Shown here: positions 19,532 to 27,508 of the stretch, piece by piece
How the letters are laid out: each line of letters opens with the position of its first letter
Position numbering within the stretch: the stretch's first letter is position 1
Source: Pseudomonadales bacterium
Lineage (GTDB): Bacteria; Pseudomonadota; Gammaproteobacteria; Pseudomonadales; JAHRWD01
Reading direction: 5' to 3'
NCBI GenBank assembly: GCA_016763075.1
Contig: JAESUM010000065.1
Location: forward strand, 1 to 51,865
Length of the DNA stretch: 51,865 nucleotides
The notes under the pieces: generated by a model
What the model was told of the DNA's origin: nothing
Seen by the model: only the letters and a program-made list of their open reading frames with translations
Database searches by the model: none
Position numbers and translations under genes: made by a program

Positions 19532-19873
19532 TTATTTCTCCGTTTCGTTTTCCATAAGTTCGGTGAGTTTGTCGAGGCGTAATTCCCAGATCGACTTCAG
19601 TTCTTTAAACCAATTTTCTACGATTTTAATATTATCCAAATTGGCTTCGATCCAGTGGACTCGGCCCGATGTGGTGCGTGTAATCAGTTCGCACTTTTCA
19701 AGTACTTTTATATGTTTGGATACAGCATTGAGAGAGATATCGTAAAAAGCAGCCAGGTCAGTCACGCGGCAGGGGCCTTCCTGACATACGCGAGTTAACA
19801 GTGATCGGCGTGTTGGATCGCTCATACTTTTGAGTATTTCCGACAGTTTTGGGTTATCACTATATTCAACCAT
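19532..19873 (-). CDS. ArsR family transcriptional repressor
   Basis: 113 residues. Winged helix-turn-helix: ILKSMSDPTRRSLLTRV, then CRVTDLAAFYDISLNAVSKHIKVLEKCELITRT and a beta-wing GRVHWIEAN. The classic ELCVCDL metal site is absent, so it probably senses something other than arsenic, as in the ArsR proteins paired with SRPBCC partners. It heads an operon with the SRPBCC gene. A near-consensus sigma-70 promoter ends just before the ATG, so the message may lack a leader. Confidence 0.9.
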   Translation of the reverse strand: MVEYSDNPKLSEILKSMSDPTRRSLLTRVCQEGPCRVTDLAAFYDISLNAVSKHIKVLEKCELITRTTSGRVHWIEANLDNIKIVENWFKELKSIWELRLDKLTELMENETEK

Positions 19874-19880
19874 AGGGTTT

Positions 19881-19910
19881 AATATATGTGTTGGTCGGAC
19901 CTATTGTCAA
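19881..19910 (-). promoter_or_regulatory. Sigma-70 promoter of arsR operon with operator-like spacer
   Basis: On the minus strand TTGACA (19905-19910) and TATATT (19881-19886) are 18 bases apart. The spacer holds the palindrome GGTCCGACC. A start of transcription seven bases past the -10 box would fall at about 19874, next to the ATG at 19873. In addition ATATTCAACCA (19862-19872) and TGGTTGAATAT (19916-19926) form an 11-bp inverted repeat around the promoter, a candidate repressor site. Confidence 0.65.
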
Positions 19911-20217
19911 CTGTTTGGTTGAATATTAATGCGTCTATAATAATTAGACCTTGAGCGCGATCTAGCAGTTTGGGTTTTTTAAAGCTGAATGCGCGGCGAG
20001 CGCTGTATAACGGCGTCTTACATCGGTAGAATAGGCGGGTTATATCGCATGCCTTCGTGCATCTATCGAATGCCATGCATAGCAAGTTATTGAAAGTAGC
20101 CCAGCAACCAAAGACAAATGCCGGCTGGGTGTTTTCAATAACCTGTTGAGCCTGCTGCTGCGCCTACAGTGAAATTAGCATGAAATGAATTCTTACCCCT
20201 TAACGACGAGTAAATCC
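19911..20217. other. Divergent intergenic region arsR / acnD
   Basis: About 300 bases between the arsR promoter and acnD. A 68-codon minus-strand frame (19879-20085) lacks a ribosome site and a recognisable protein. The acnD promoter must lie here, but I see no strong consensus. Confidence 0.5.
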
Positions 20218-22809
20218 ATGAATACTGAATATCGCAAATCCCTACCGGGTACCGAGCTAGATTATTTCGATACGCAAGCGGCTGTCGAAGCCATTTCACC
20301 CGGCGCATACGCCAAATTGCCCTACGTATCACGGGTTTGTGCAGAAAACCTGGTGCGTCGTTGCGATCCAGCGGTACTGACCGATTCACTCAAACAGATC
20401 ATCGAAGGTAAGCAAGACCTAGATTTTCCATGGTACCCAGCACGAGTCGTATGCCACGATATTTTGGGCCAAACCGCACTGGTAGATTTAGCTGGCCTAC
20501 GTGACGCCATCGCAGAAAAAGGCGGCGATCCAGCCAAAGTAAACCCAGTCGTGCCCACACAATTAATTGTCGATCACTCGTTGGCTGTGGAAGCTGCCGG
20601 TTTTGATAAAGACGCCTTTGCGAAAAACCGCGCCATTGAAGATCGTCGTAATGAAGACCGATTCCACTTTATTAACTGGACCAAAAAGGCCTTCAAAAAC
20701 GTTGATGTGATTCAGCCTGGCAACGGCATCATGCACCAGATCAATCTGGAGAAAATGTCGCCGGTAATTCAGTCCCGCGACGGCGTAGCCTTTCCCGATA
20801 CTCTGGTCGGTACCGACAGCCACACACCACACGTTGACGCGCTGGGTGTAATTGCCCTTGGCGTAGGTGGCCTTGAAGCCGAAACCGTCATGCTGGGCCG
20901 TCCTTCCTACATGCGTATGCCCCACGTAATTGGTGTAGAGCTAACCGGCAAACCTCAGCCCGGCATCACCGCAACCGACGTAGTGTTAGCGTTAACCGAA
21001 TTTCTGCGAGCACAAAAAGTAGTCTCCTCTTACCTTGAGTTTTATGGCGAAGGTGCTGCGGCGCTTACGCTTGGTGACCGCGCGACCATCTCTAACATGA
21101 CACCAGAGTTTGGTGCATCTGCTGCGATGTTCTACATTGACCAACAAACCATCGACTACTTAAAGCTAACTGGCCGCGACGACGAGCAGGTCAAACTGGT
21201 TGAAACCTACGCCAAACACACCGGCCTTTGGGCAGAAAGCCTAAAAACCGCGGTCTACCCACAAGTGTTGAGTTTCGATCTGTCTAGCGTGGTGCGTACC
21301 ATCGCCGGGCCATCCAACCCCCATGCACGAGTCCCAACCAGCGAGCTAGCTGCACGTGGAATTTCCGGTGTTGTCGAAAACGAAGAGGGCTTAATGCCAG
21401 ACGGCGCGGTCATCATTGCCGCCATCACCAGCTGCACCAACACCAGCAACCCACGTAATGTGATTGCCGCTGCGCTTATGGCGCGTAACGCCAACAAACT
21501 GGGCCTCGAGCGTAAGCCCTGGGTGAAAACCTCCTTTGCGCCGGGCTCCAAAGTGGCTCAACTGTATCTGGAAGACGCAGGCCTGTTGCCTGAGCTGGAA
21601 AAGCTCGGTTTCGGGATTGTCGGTTTTGCCTGTACTACTTGTAACGGCATGAGCGGTGCGCTTGATCCAGTCATCCAAAAAGAAGTGATCGACCGTGACC
21701 TGTACGCAACCGCAGTGCTTTCTGGCAACCGTAACTTCGATGGCCGAATCCACCCTTATGCCAAACAGGCATTTTTGGCATCGCCGCCGCTAGTGGTGGC
21801 TTATGCAATTGCCGGAACCATCCGTTTCGATATCGAAAAAGACGTGCTGGGGCAAGACCAAAAAGGCAACGATATTCGGCTCAAAGACCTCTGGCCAACC
21901 GATGAAGAGATCGACACCATCGTAGCTGCCAGTGTTAAACCACAGCAGTTCCGTGATATCTACATTCCGATGTTTGATCTCAGTAAAAGCGAAGACGAAA
22001 CAATCAGCCCGCTGTATGACTGGCGTCCGCAGACCACTTATATTCGTCGTCCGCCATATTGGGAAGGCGCATTGGCCGGTGAGCGCACCATGAAAGGGAT
22101 GCGTCCGTTGGCAGTATTGGGTGACAACATCACCACCGATCACCTGTCGCCATCCAACGCCATTCAGCTTGATAGTGCTGCCGGTGCTTACCTGCACAAA
22201 ATGGGCCTGCCTGAAGAAGATTTTAACTCCTACGCTACCCACCGTGGTGACCACCTCACCGCCCAGCGCGCAACCTTTGCCAACCCCAAGCTGTTTAACG
22301 AGATGGTGCAGGAAAACGGTGAAACCAAGCAAGGATCACTAGCCCGTATCGAGCCAGAGGGCAAAGTCAGCCGTATGTGGGAAGCGATCGAAATCTATAT
22401 GGAACGCAAACAACCGCTGATTATTGTTGCCGGTGCAGATTACGGCCAGGGTTCATCGCGGGACTGGGCAGCCAAAGGCGTACGCCTTGCCGGTGTTGAA
22501 GCCATTGTTGCCGAAGGCTTCGAGCGTATTCACCGGACTAATTTGGTCGGAATGGGCGTAATGCCGCTAGAATTCAAAGCCGGCGAGAACCGTAAAACCT
22601 ACGCTATCGATGGCACCGAAACCTTTGATGTCATCGGCAAAGCCAGCCCACTGGCAGCGCTTACATTGCGCATCAATCGTAAAAACGGCGAGTCTGTAGA
22701 TGTACCCGTAACCTGCCGGCTCGATACCGCCGAAGAGGTACTGGTTTATGAGGCCGGCGGTGTATTGCAGCGCTTTGCTCAGGACTTTTTAGAGTCGTCA
22801 ACAAACTAG
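20218..22809 (+). CDS. acnD: 2-methylcitrate dehydratase, Fe/S-dependent (AcnD)
   Basis: 863 residues from ATG 20218; AcnD proteins begin MNTxYRKxLPGTxLDYFDT exactly as here, so the eleven extra codons from 20185 are rejected. The aconitase fold is complete, with [4Fe-4S] cysteines in ITSCTNTSN and FACTTCNGM and the swivelling C-terminal domain (AGADYGQGSSRDWAAKG). AcnD dehydrates 2-methylcitrate to 2-methylaconitate in propionate breakdown and needs PrpF to feed the next step. prpF follows 155 bases later. prpC and prpB, normally adjacent, are not in the window. Confidence 0.96.
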   Translation: MNTEYRKSLPGTELDYFDTQAAVEAISPGAYAKLPYVSRVCAENLVRRCDPAVLTDSLKQIIEGKQDLDFPWYPARVVCHDILGQTALVDLAGLRDAIAEKGGDPAKVNPVVPTQLIVDHSLAVEAAGFDKDAFAKNRAIEDRRNEDRFHFINWTKKAFKNVDVIQPGNGIMHQINLEKMSPVIQSRDGVAFPDTLVGTDSHTPHVDALGVIALGVGGLEAETVMLGRPSYMRMPHVIGVELTGKPQPGITATDVVLALTEFLRAQKVVSSYLEFYGEGAAALTLGDRATISNMTPEFGASAAMFYIDQQTIDYLKLTGRDDEQVKLVETYAKHTGLWAESLKTAVYPQVLSFDLSSVVRTIAGPSNPHARVPTSELAARGISGVVENEEGLMPDGAVIIAAITSCTNTSNPRNVIAAALMARNANKLGLERKPWVKTSFAPGSKVAQLYLEDAGLLPELEKLGFGIVGFACTTCNGMSGALDPVIQKEVIDRDLYATAVLSGNRNFDGRIHPYAKQAFLASPPLVVAYAIAGTIRFDIEKDVLGQDQKGNDIRLKDLWPTDEEIDTIVAASVKPQQFRDIYIPMFDLSKSEDETISPLYDWRPQTTYIRRPPYWEGALAGERTMKGMRPLAVLGDNITTDHLSPSNAIQLDSAAGAYLHKMGLPEEDFNSYATHRGDHLTAQRATFANPKLFNEMVQENGETKQGSLARIEPEGKVSRMWEAIEIYMERKQPLIIVAGADYGQGSSRDWAAKGVRLAGVEAIVAEGFERIHRTNLVGMGVMPLEFKAGENRKTYAIDGTETFDVIGKASPLAALTLRINRKNGESVDVPVTCRLDTAEEVLVYEAGGVLQRFAQDFLESSTN

Positions 22810-22876
22810 TAAAGTCTTCAACGAGTCAATAAAGTCTTCAGCAGCTCGCTAAAGTAACGTTACTCGCTACACAAAT

Positions 22877-22913
22877 GATGCAACAACGTTGAACGATTCA
22901 GCGTTGTTGCATC
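22877..22913. repeat. Perfect 12-bp inverted repeat between acnD and prpF
   Basis: GATGCAACAACG (22877-22888) pairs with CGTTGTTGCATC (22902-22913) over a 13-base loop. The only T-rich feature is absent, so a role in message stability or partial termination between acnD and prpF is more likely than full termination. The preceding 60 bases also hold three loose copies of AAAGTCTTCA/AAAGTAACG. Confidence 0.6.
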
Positions 22914-22964
22914 CAATAAACAACCCACTCTCAGCCGCACCCATTCAAGATCAGGATAAAACCC

Positions 22965-24143
22965 ATGGCACATGCTCCCCAAATCAAAGTCCCCGCAACC
23001 TACATGCGCGGCGGAACCAGCAAAGGTGTTTTCTTTAGCTTGAAGGACCTGCCAGAGGCAGCGCAGGTCGCCGGTGCAGCAAGGGATGCGTTACTGCTAA
23101 GAGTAATCGGCAGTCCAGACCCCTACGGCAAACAAACCGATGGTATGGGCGGAGCAACCTCCAGCACCAGCAAAACCGTAATTCTGGCAAAAAGCCAACA
23201 AGCGGATCACGACGTCGATTATCTGTTCGGCCAAGTCGCGATCGACAAAGCCTTTGTAGACTGGAGCGGTAACTGCGGCAACTTAACCGCCGCAGTCGGA
23301 GCCTTTGCCATCAGTAATGGCCTGGTCGATGCGGATCGTATTCCCGCCGATGGCATCGCCGTAATCCGAATCTGGCAGGCCAATATCAAAAAAACCATCA
23401 TCGCCCACATACCCATGACAGCAGGTCAAGTACAGGAAACCGGAGACTTCGAGCTGGATGGAGTCACCTTCCCCGCCGCCGAAGTGCTGGTTGATTTTAT
23501 CGACCCTGCCGACGGTGACGGAGCCATGTTCCCCACCGGCAACGTAGTTGATGACCTCGAAGTACCCGGTGTCGGAACCTTCAAAGTCACCATGATCAAC
23601 GCCGGAATCCCCACCATCTTCCTCAATGCAGAAGAGATTGGTTATACCGGCACAGAGCTACAGGAAGCGATCAATGGCGACCCAGCAGCGCTGGAACGGT
23701 TTGAAACCATCCGCGCCCACGGCGCAATCAAAATGGGCCTGATCAAAAACGTAGAAGAAGCCGTAGCGCGCCAACACACCCCAAAGGTTGCCTTTGTTGC
23801 CAAGCCAGTCGCCTACACCTCATCCAGCAACGAACCGGTAGCCGCGTCGGATATCAACCTGCTAGTACGCGCACTCTCCATGGGTAAACTACATCACGCC
23901 ATGATGGGTACCGCAGCAGTTGCCATCGGTTCTGCTGCCGCTATTCCCGGCACATTGGTCAACCTGGCTGCAGGCGGTGGCAAGCGTAACAGCGTTACCT
24001 TCGGTCACCCCTCCGGCACCTTAAAAGTCGGTGCAGACGCGAGCGAAGTAAATGGTGAGTGGGCAGTGAATAAGGCCAGTATGAGTCGTAGTGCCAGAGT
24101 ACTGATGGAGGGCTGGGTGCGGGTGCCTGGGGATCTGTTTTAG
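22965..24143 (+). CDS. prpF: 2-methylaconitate cis-trans isomerase PrpF
   Basis: 392 residues. The opening PATYMRGGTSKGVFF and the WSGNCGNLTAAVGAFA segment are typical of PrpF, which has a two-domain diaminopimelate-epimerase-like fold; the SGNCGN cysteine-bearing loop and K near residue 20-75 line the active site. PrpF isomerises the trans product of AcnD to the cis form used by aconitase. It directly follows acnD, as in Shewanella and other proteobacteria lacking PrpD. Confidence 0.95.
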   Translation: MAHAPQIKVPATYMRGGTSKGVFFSLKDLPEAAQVAGAARDALLLRVIGSPDPYGKQTDGMGGATSSTSKTVILAKSQQADHDVDYLFGQVAIDKAFVDWSGNCGNLTAAVGAFAISNGLVDADRIPADGIAVIRIWQANIKKTIIAHIPMTAGQVQETGDFELDGVTFPAAEVLVDFIDPADGDGAMFPTGNVVDDLEVPGVGTFKVTMINAGIPTIFLNAEEIGYTGTELQEAINGDPAALERFETIRAHGAIKMGLIKNVEEAVARQHTPKVAFVAKPVAYTSSSNEPVAASDINLLVRALSMGKLHHAMMGTAAVAIGSAAAIPGTLVNLAAGGGKRNSVTFGHPSGTLKVGADASEVNGEWAVNKASMSRSARVLMEGWVRVPGDLF

Positions 24144-24318
24144 AGAATTGTTTTTTGGTGTTGATGGGTGAGGCTTGAATAGATGCAGCGAGATTAATGT
24201 TGCATTGCAAGGCTTCGTCCCAGTTGGTATATGAACTCGTTGGTATAGGTTGCGTAACAAGCTATCTGTTGCGGCTATTTTAGCTATATTGGACATAACA
24301 GCCATAACTGAGCTAACC

Positions 24319-24609
24319 ATGCTAAAAACAATACCTGCGGCTGAAGCAAAGAATAAATTTGGCTTGCTGATGGATACAGTGCAACGTGAGGCTGTTGCAA
24401 TCTCAAAGAAAGGCCGTACCAGTGCCATTATGATGCCTGTCCATGAATATGAAGAATATAAACAGCTAAAACTTGAAAAATTAAAGCGTCATGTAGCCGA
24501 AGGCATTGAACAGGCTAATCGTGGTGAAACCACCATCATCAACAGCGAGGACGAGCTTCACCTGCTTTTAACGTCCATCAAGCAAGAGAATCGAAGCAAA
24601 GAAGCCTAA
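24319..24609 (+). CDS. Phd/YefM-type antitoxin (ParD-like partner of relic ParE)
   Basis: 96 residues from ATG 24319; the open frame starts at 24250 but the Phd/YefM fold begins here (MLKTIPAAEAKNKFGLLMDTVQREAV, then ISKKGRTSAIMMPVHEYEEYKQL). The C-terminal half is a long charged helix with GIEQANRGETTIINSEDELHLLL, the usual toxin-binding part. Three bases after its stop lies a broken ParE toxin. With no functional toxin the antitoxin is an orphan unless it neutralises a toxin elsewhere. Confidence 0.82.
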   Translation: MLKTIPAAEAKNKFGLLMDTVQREAVAISKKGRTSAIMMPVHEYEEYKQLKLEKLKRHVAEGIEQANRGETTIINSEDELHLLLTSIKQENRSKEA

Positions 24610-24612
24610 TAA

Positions 24613-24895
24613 ATGAAGTTAGAGCTTGCTGACTTAGCCCTGAAAGGTTTATCCACCATCGAAAAGACACACGGGGAAACTGGGGAGAGCATCAGGCTGA
24701 TGCTTATCAATATTCAATAGACTGAACAACCCAGAAATTGGCCCTCAGCGACCCGATATTGCAGAAAACTGTCGATACCTTCCCGAACAAAGCCATCTAA
24801 TTTTTTATCATATAGACAATGATAGTGTCGTCATCTTAGTCATTCCCCATAGCAGCATGGATATAAAAAAACATGTCGAGCAGAAAGAGGGTTAA
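24613..24895 (+). pseudogene. Degenerate ParE/RelE-superfamily toxin
   Basis: The ATG at 24613 opens MKLELADLALKGLSTIEKTHGETG, a typical ParE start (family: KLSLADLALQDLENIEKTY). The frame then shifts at GGGG near 24681 (continuing GEHQADAYQYSID) and again near 24722, after which NNPEIGPQRPDIAENCRYLPEQ, SHLIFYHIDNDSVVILVIPH and SSMDIKKHVEQKEG complete the toxin to TAA 24893-24895. Two frameshifts therefore inactivate a once complete toxin of about 95 residues. ParE toxins poison DNA gyrase; this copy cannot make that protein. Confidence 0.82.
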
Positions 24896-24968
24896 AGGAG
24901 CTAAGAACTGCAGCAACCTTGTACATAAAACATGATCAATTTAGGGTAATTTCTCACATCAATCGATG

Positions 24969-24998
24969 TCTGAACCCATTGATATCAATGGGTTCAGA
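24969..24998. repeat. Perfect 30-bp palindrome
   Basis: TCTGAACCCATTGAT (24969-24983) is followed at once by its exact reverse complement ATCAATGGGTTCAGA (24984-24998). It lies 29 bases beyond the end of the IS4-type transposase relic and may be its terminator hairpin or part of the element end. Confidence 0.9.
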
Positions 24999-25026
24999 TT
25001 CACTGCTGGCCACTTATTTTCATCGT

Positions 25027-25700
25027 TTATAACAAAGCCAATTGCGGCGACTGAATGAACGTATCTGATGGTGGCTTGAATAAAGCGATCAGATTCCTTC
25101 GTGTAAATAAATTGATGTGGCTCAGGCGGGACGTTTGTTAGAGGTTGTGGTTAAACCGCATCTCGAGCTAAAGGTACGCCAAGATTAAATAAACACATAA
25201 CGCCACAAATACTGGTGGCATCACGGCATTATCCGTAAGGCCGACAAATTATTTTATTTTGAGGTTTTGTTTGATCTATTTAAAGAATGACTCTACCTGC
25301 CAGCGCTGTGTGTGAATATCAGCAATCGTGTTAGCTGACCTATCCAGATGGTTGGTGATAAGCGCATGATTTTTCTGGGTTTGTGCATCATAAACCCCCG
25401 CATGCCTGACTGGCCTAAAGCGATTTCTACGTGACCGGTTTGAGGGATATTCAATGATTTGATCGCTGGTGACACCTTGTGATTGATTGACTGCACGGCG
25501 TTTCAATACACGATTTGGCATTACCTCTATTTGGGTTACCCAACATACCCCCTTTGCTCGCCAACTGGCTATGCCAAGTATTGTCCGTGTAACCCTTATC
25601 AAAGAGCAGAACACTGCCGATGGAAAAGTCCATCCGGTTAATCGTGCCGTCGACATGGCAATAAAGCGTGCCCAACGATTCGCAGCATAACTACGACGTG
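25027..25700 (-). mobile_element. Relic of IS4-family insertion sequence (transposase C-terminal half)
   Basis: Minus-strand translation gives the C-terminal half of an IS4-type DDE transposase in pieces: GTINRMDFSIGSVLLFDKGYTDNTW, frameshift at a G5 run near 25549, CWVTQIEVMPNRVLKRRAV, RFRPVRHAGVYDAQTQKNHAL, then QRWQVESFFK with the catalytic E, TAG, IKQNLKIK, TAA, FVGLTDNAVMPP, and finally HINLFTRRNLIALFKPP to a stop at 25027. The N-terminal half is missing. The TAG after FFK stands where relatives have W. The element is dead, old and 5'-truncated near 25700. Confidence 0.85.
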
Positions 25701-25849
25701 CTCGATCGCGCGTCTTTGCCAGCGAGGGCTCAGTTACCAGACCCGTAAATGACGACTGGCACTAAATGTCATAACAATGGCTGGCACAGTTGTAAGCGTA
25801 CGAAGGCTCTTCTTTTATACTAGGGCTTATCAATCATGAGGGTGTGAAT

Positions 25850-26035
25850 ATGAGACGATGGGCATTATTAGCTGTATTACTGGTTATGACGATTTCGACT
25901 GTCGGCTGCAGCGGGGGCAGTTCATCAGTTCCAGCAACACCAGCAACAACTCCCGAGCCAACGCCAGAACCAGAACTACTACCTGACCATCAAGCGCAAC
26001 AATTTAACGCAGCCTATTTTGATATCAGCAGAATG
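25850..26035 (+). pseudogene. Lipoprotein gene truncated by IS110 element
   Basis: From ATG 25850 (GAGGGTG upstream) MRRWALLAVLLVMTISTVGC is a lipoprotein signal peptide with lipobox T-V-G-C, followed by GGSSSVPATPATTPEPTPEP, a low-complexity Pro/Thr linker. After about residue 60 the frame enters IS110-flank DNA (GAATGGGGTCA repeats) and stops at 26080. The remainder of the gene is not recognisable on the far side of the element. The function of the original secreted protein is unknown. Confidence 0.6.
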
Positions 26036-26075
26036 GGGTCACAGCAGAATGCAACAGAATGGGGTCAGATACCGT
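26029..26075. repeat. GAATGGGGTCA direct repeats at left side of IS110 transposase gene
   Basis: CAGAATGGGGTCA occurs at 26029-26041 and again at 26055-26067. The second copy extends to GAATGGGGTCAGATACCGT (26057-26075), which recurs imperfectly at 27081-27101 on the other side of the transposase gene. Confidence 0.75.
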
Positions 26076-26083
26076 CTTAAAAC

Positions 26084-27043
26084 TCAAGCGAATTTTGCAT
26101 TAAATGGCACGCCATTCTTTAATACACCGTAAATCAAGTGAACCAACTTTCGCATGGCTGCACCCACAATAGCCATCTTGGATTTACCCACCAGGGTAAG
26201 CCGTTCCTTTAATTCCATGATGATAGGGTTGTAGCGTAGCGCAACTAAAGCAGGCATAAAAAATGCTTTTCTAAGCTGGGAGCGACCTGTCTTTGACATT
26301 TTCCCACGGTCTCTAAGTGAGGTGCCGGATTCCCGCACACGTGGTGCAACGCCAATAAACGCAGCGAGTGCTTTTGCATTTTTAAAACGATGAATGTCGC
26401 CAAATTCTGACAATATGACGCGTATGGTGGCTTCGCCAATCCCAGGAATGCTGGTCAGTAACCCTCTACGAGTTTCTAGATCTGGATGACCTTCGATCTG
26501 TTGATCGATCAGATTTTTGATCTGCTTAATTTCATGATCGAGGTAATCAATGTGATCTAATAAATGCGTTTGAATCACTTTGCTCGCTGCTTCAAGGCGA
26601 TTCTTTTCTTGTTGGCGCATGCTTTGAAGTGCATCCAAATGTCTGACCAGGTCTCGTAACTCTCTAATTTCCTTTGGTAAAGGTGACCAGGTTTGCGGTT
26701 TCATGGCAAAACAAAAACGTGCAATAAGTCCTGCATCGGTCTTATCGGTTTTATTTCTCTGTAATTCGCTTTGGGAAAAACCTTTTACTCGCGCCGGGTT
26801 CACTACGCTGAGCGTATATCCAGCATCAAAGAGATATTCTGACAGTGCCTCACCATAAATACCCGTGGCTTCGAGACAAACATGAGCTTCCAGGCCATCT
26901 TGTTTAACAAGCCACTGATGTAATAGCTGGAACCCTTTTTCGTCGTTGGTGAATTTTTTATGCTTAAGTTTTTGATTAGAAAGAAGCGCTACATCAAACT
27001 TCTTTTTTGAAATATCAATACCCAGTGTTTTATGGTTGATCAT
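26084..27043 (-). CDS. IS110 family transposase (DEDD recombinase)
   Basis: 319 residues, complete. The RuvC-like DEDD domain has D10 (GIDISK), E58 (LEATGIYG), D100 and D103 (NKTDKTDAGLIARF). The Transposase_20 domain follows with LTSIPGIGEATIRVILSEFGD, AAFIGVAPRVRESGTSLRDRGKM and GRSQLRK, including the conserved serine near 239-242. All key residues are present, so the enzyme looks active. IS110 members move without inverted repeats and are guided by a bridge RNA encoded in the non-coding end. The element interrupts a lipoprotein gene. Confidence 0.93.
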   Translation of the reverse strand: MINHKTLGIDISKKKFDVALLSNQKLKHKKFTNDEKGFQLLHQWLVKQDGLEAHVCLEATGIYGEALSEYLFDAGYTLSVVNPARVKGFSQSELQRNKTDKTDAGLIARFCFAMKPQTWSPLPKEIRELRDLVRHLDALQSMRQQEKNRLEAASKVIQTHLLDHIDYLDHEIKQIKNLIDQQIEGHPDLETRRGLLTSIPGIGEATIRVILSEFGDIHRFKNAKALAAFIGVAPRVRESGTSLRDRGKMSKTGRSQLRKAFFMPALVALRYNPIIMELKERLTLVGKSKMAIVGAAMRKLVHLIYGVLKNGVPFNAKFA

Positions 27044-27508
27044 ATTTGTTCTCGCTAACCTCGTGATGCAGGCTCACCATGAATGGGGCCCAAGATACCG
27101 TTCGGCGTAATAAACAAAACGGTTGAGGCACCTATCTGACCCCCAGGTTCGAAACCTAAAGTCTTGGCGATGTCACTCAACCGTACCACTACTTCTATAT
27201 TATATTTCAGTGGCGCAGTTAAGATGCGAGGTCTTGCAGTCCAGCATTTGGTTAGCCGGCAGCCTCAAATTCAAAGTGGGGTAGCAGTGAGTCTGATACT
27301 ATTTTGATGAGTTAAAGAATCAGCAGGTATTTCCGTCCACGACTAGGGATGTGTGATGCACACCGTAGCACGCTGAGAGTGGCTAAGGCTCCGGTAAGTC
27401 GAGGCTGCGTGACCACACTAGTTTTGAGTGGGTTCTACTCCTTGCAGCTGGAGTGCTGCAATTCTGCGGCATTGATAACCTTGCTCTAACTTTAAACAGC
27501 TCTGAGCT
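27044..27508. other. Non-coding flank upstream of IS110 transposase gene
   Basis: These 465 bases have no credible gene. The first 60 hold an imperfect copy (27081-27101) of the repeat on the other side of the transposase gene. A possible structured RNA follows (27081-27184). From about 27200 to 27500 I see GC-balanced, structure-rich sequence that I cannot assign; it could include the true element end and leftovers of the split lipoprotein gene. Confidence 0.5.
27081..27184 (-). ncRNA. Candidate IS110 bridge-RNA region
   Basis: In the 5' flank of the transposase gene, ACGGTTGAG (27119-27127) pairs with CTCAACCGT (27176-27184), enclosing AGGTT-CGA-AACCT (27145-27157). ACCGTT near 27098 could instead pair with AACGGT at 27118-27123. 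IS110-group elements encode their bridge RNA here, upstream of the recombinase. Structure is seen; identity as a bridge RNA is inference. Confidence 0.3.

Noticed and set aside
19879-20085. 68-codon minus-strand frame between arsR and acnD
   Set aside because: No ribosome site, no recognisable protein, and it overlaps the arsR promoter.
27141-27160. AGGTTCGAAACCT, resembling a tRNA T-arm
   Set aside because: No acceptor, D or anticodon arms at the right distances; better explained as part of the IS110 flank structure.
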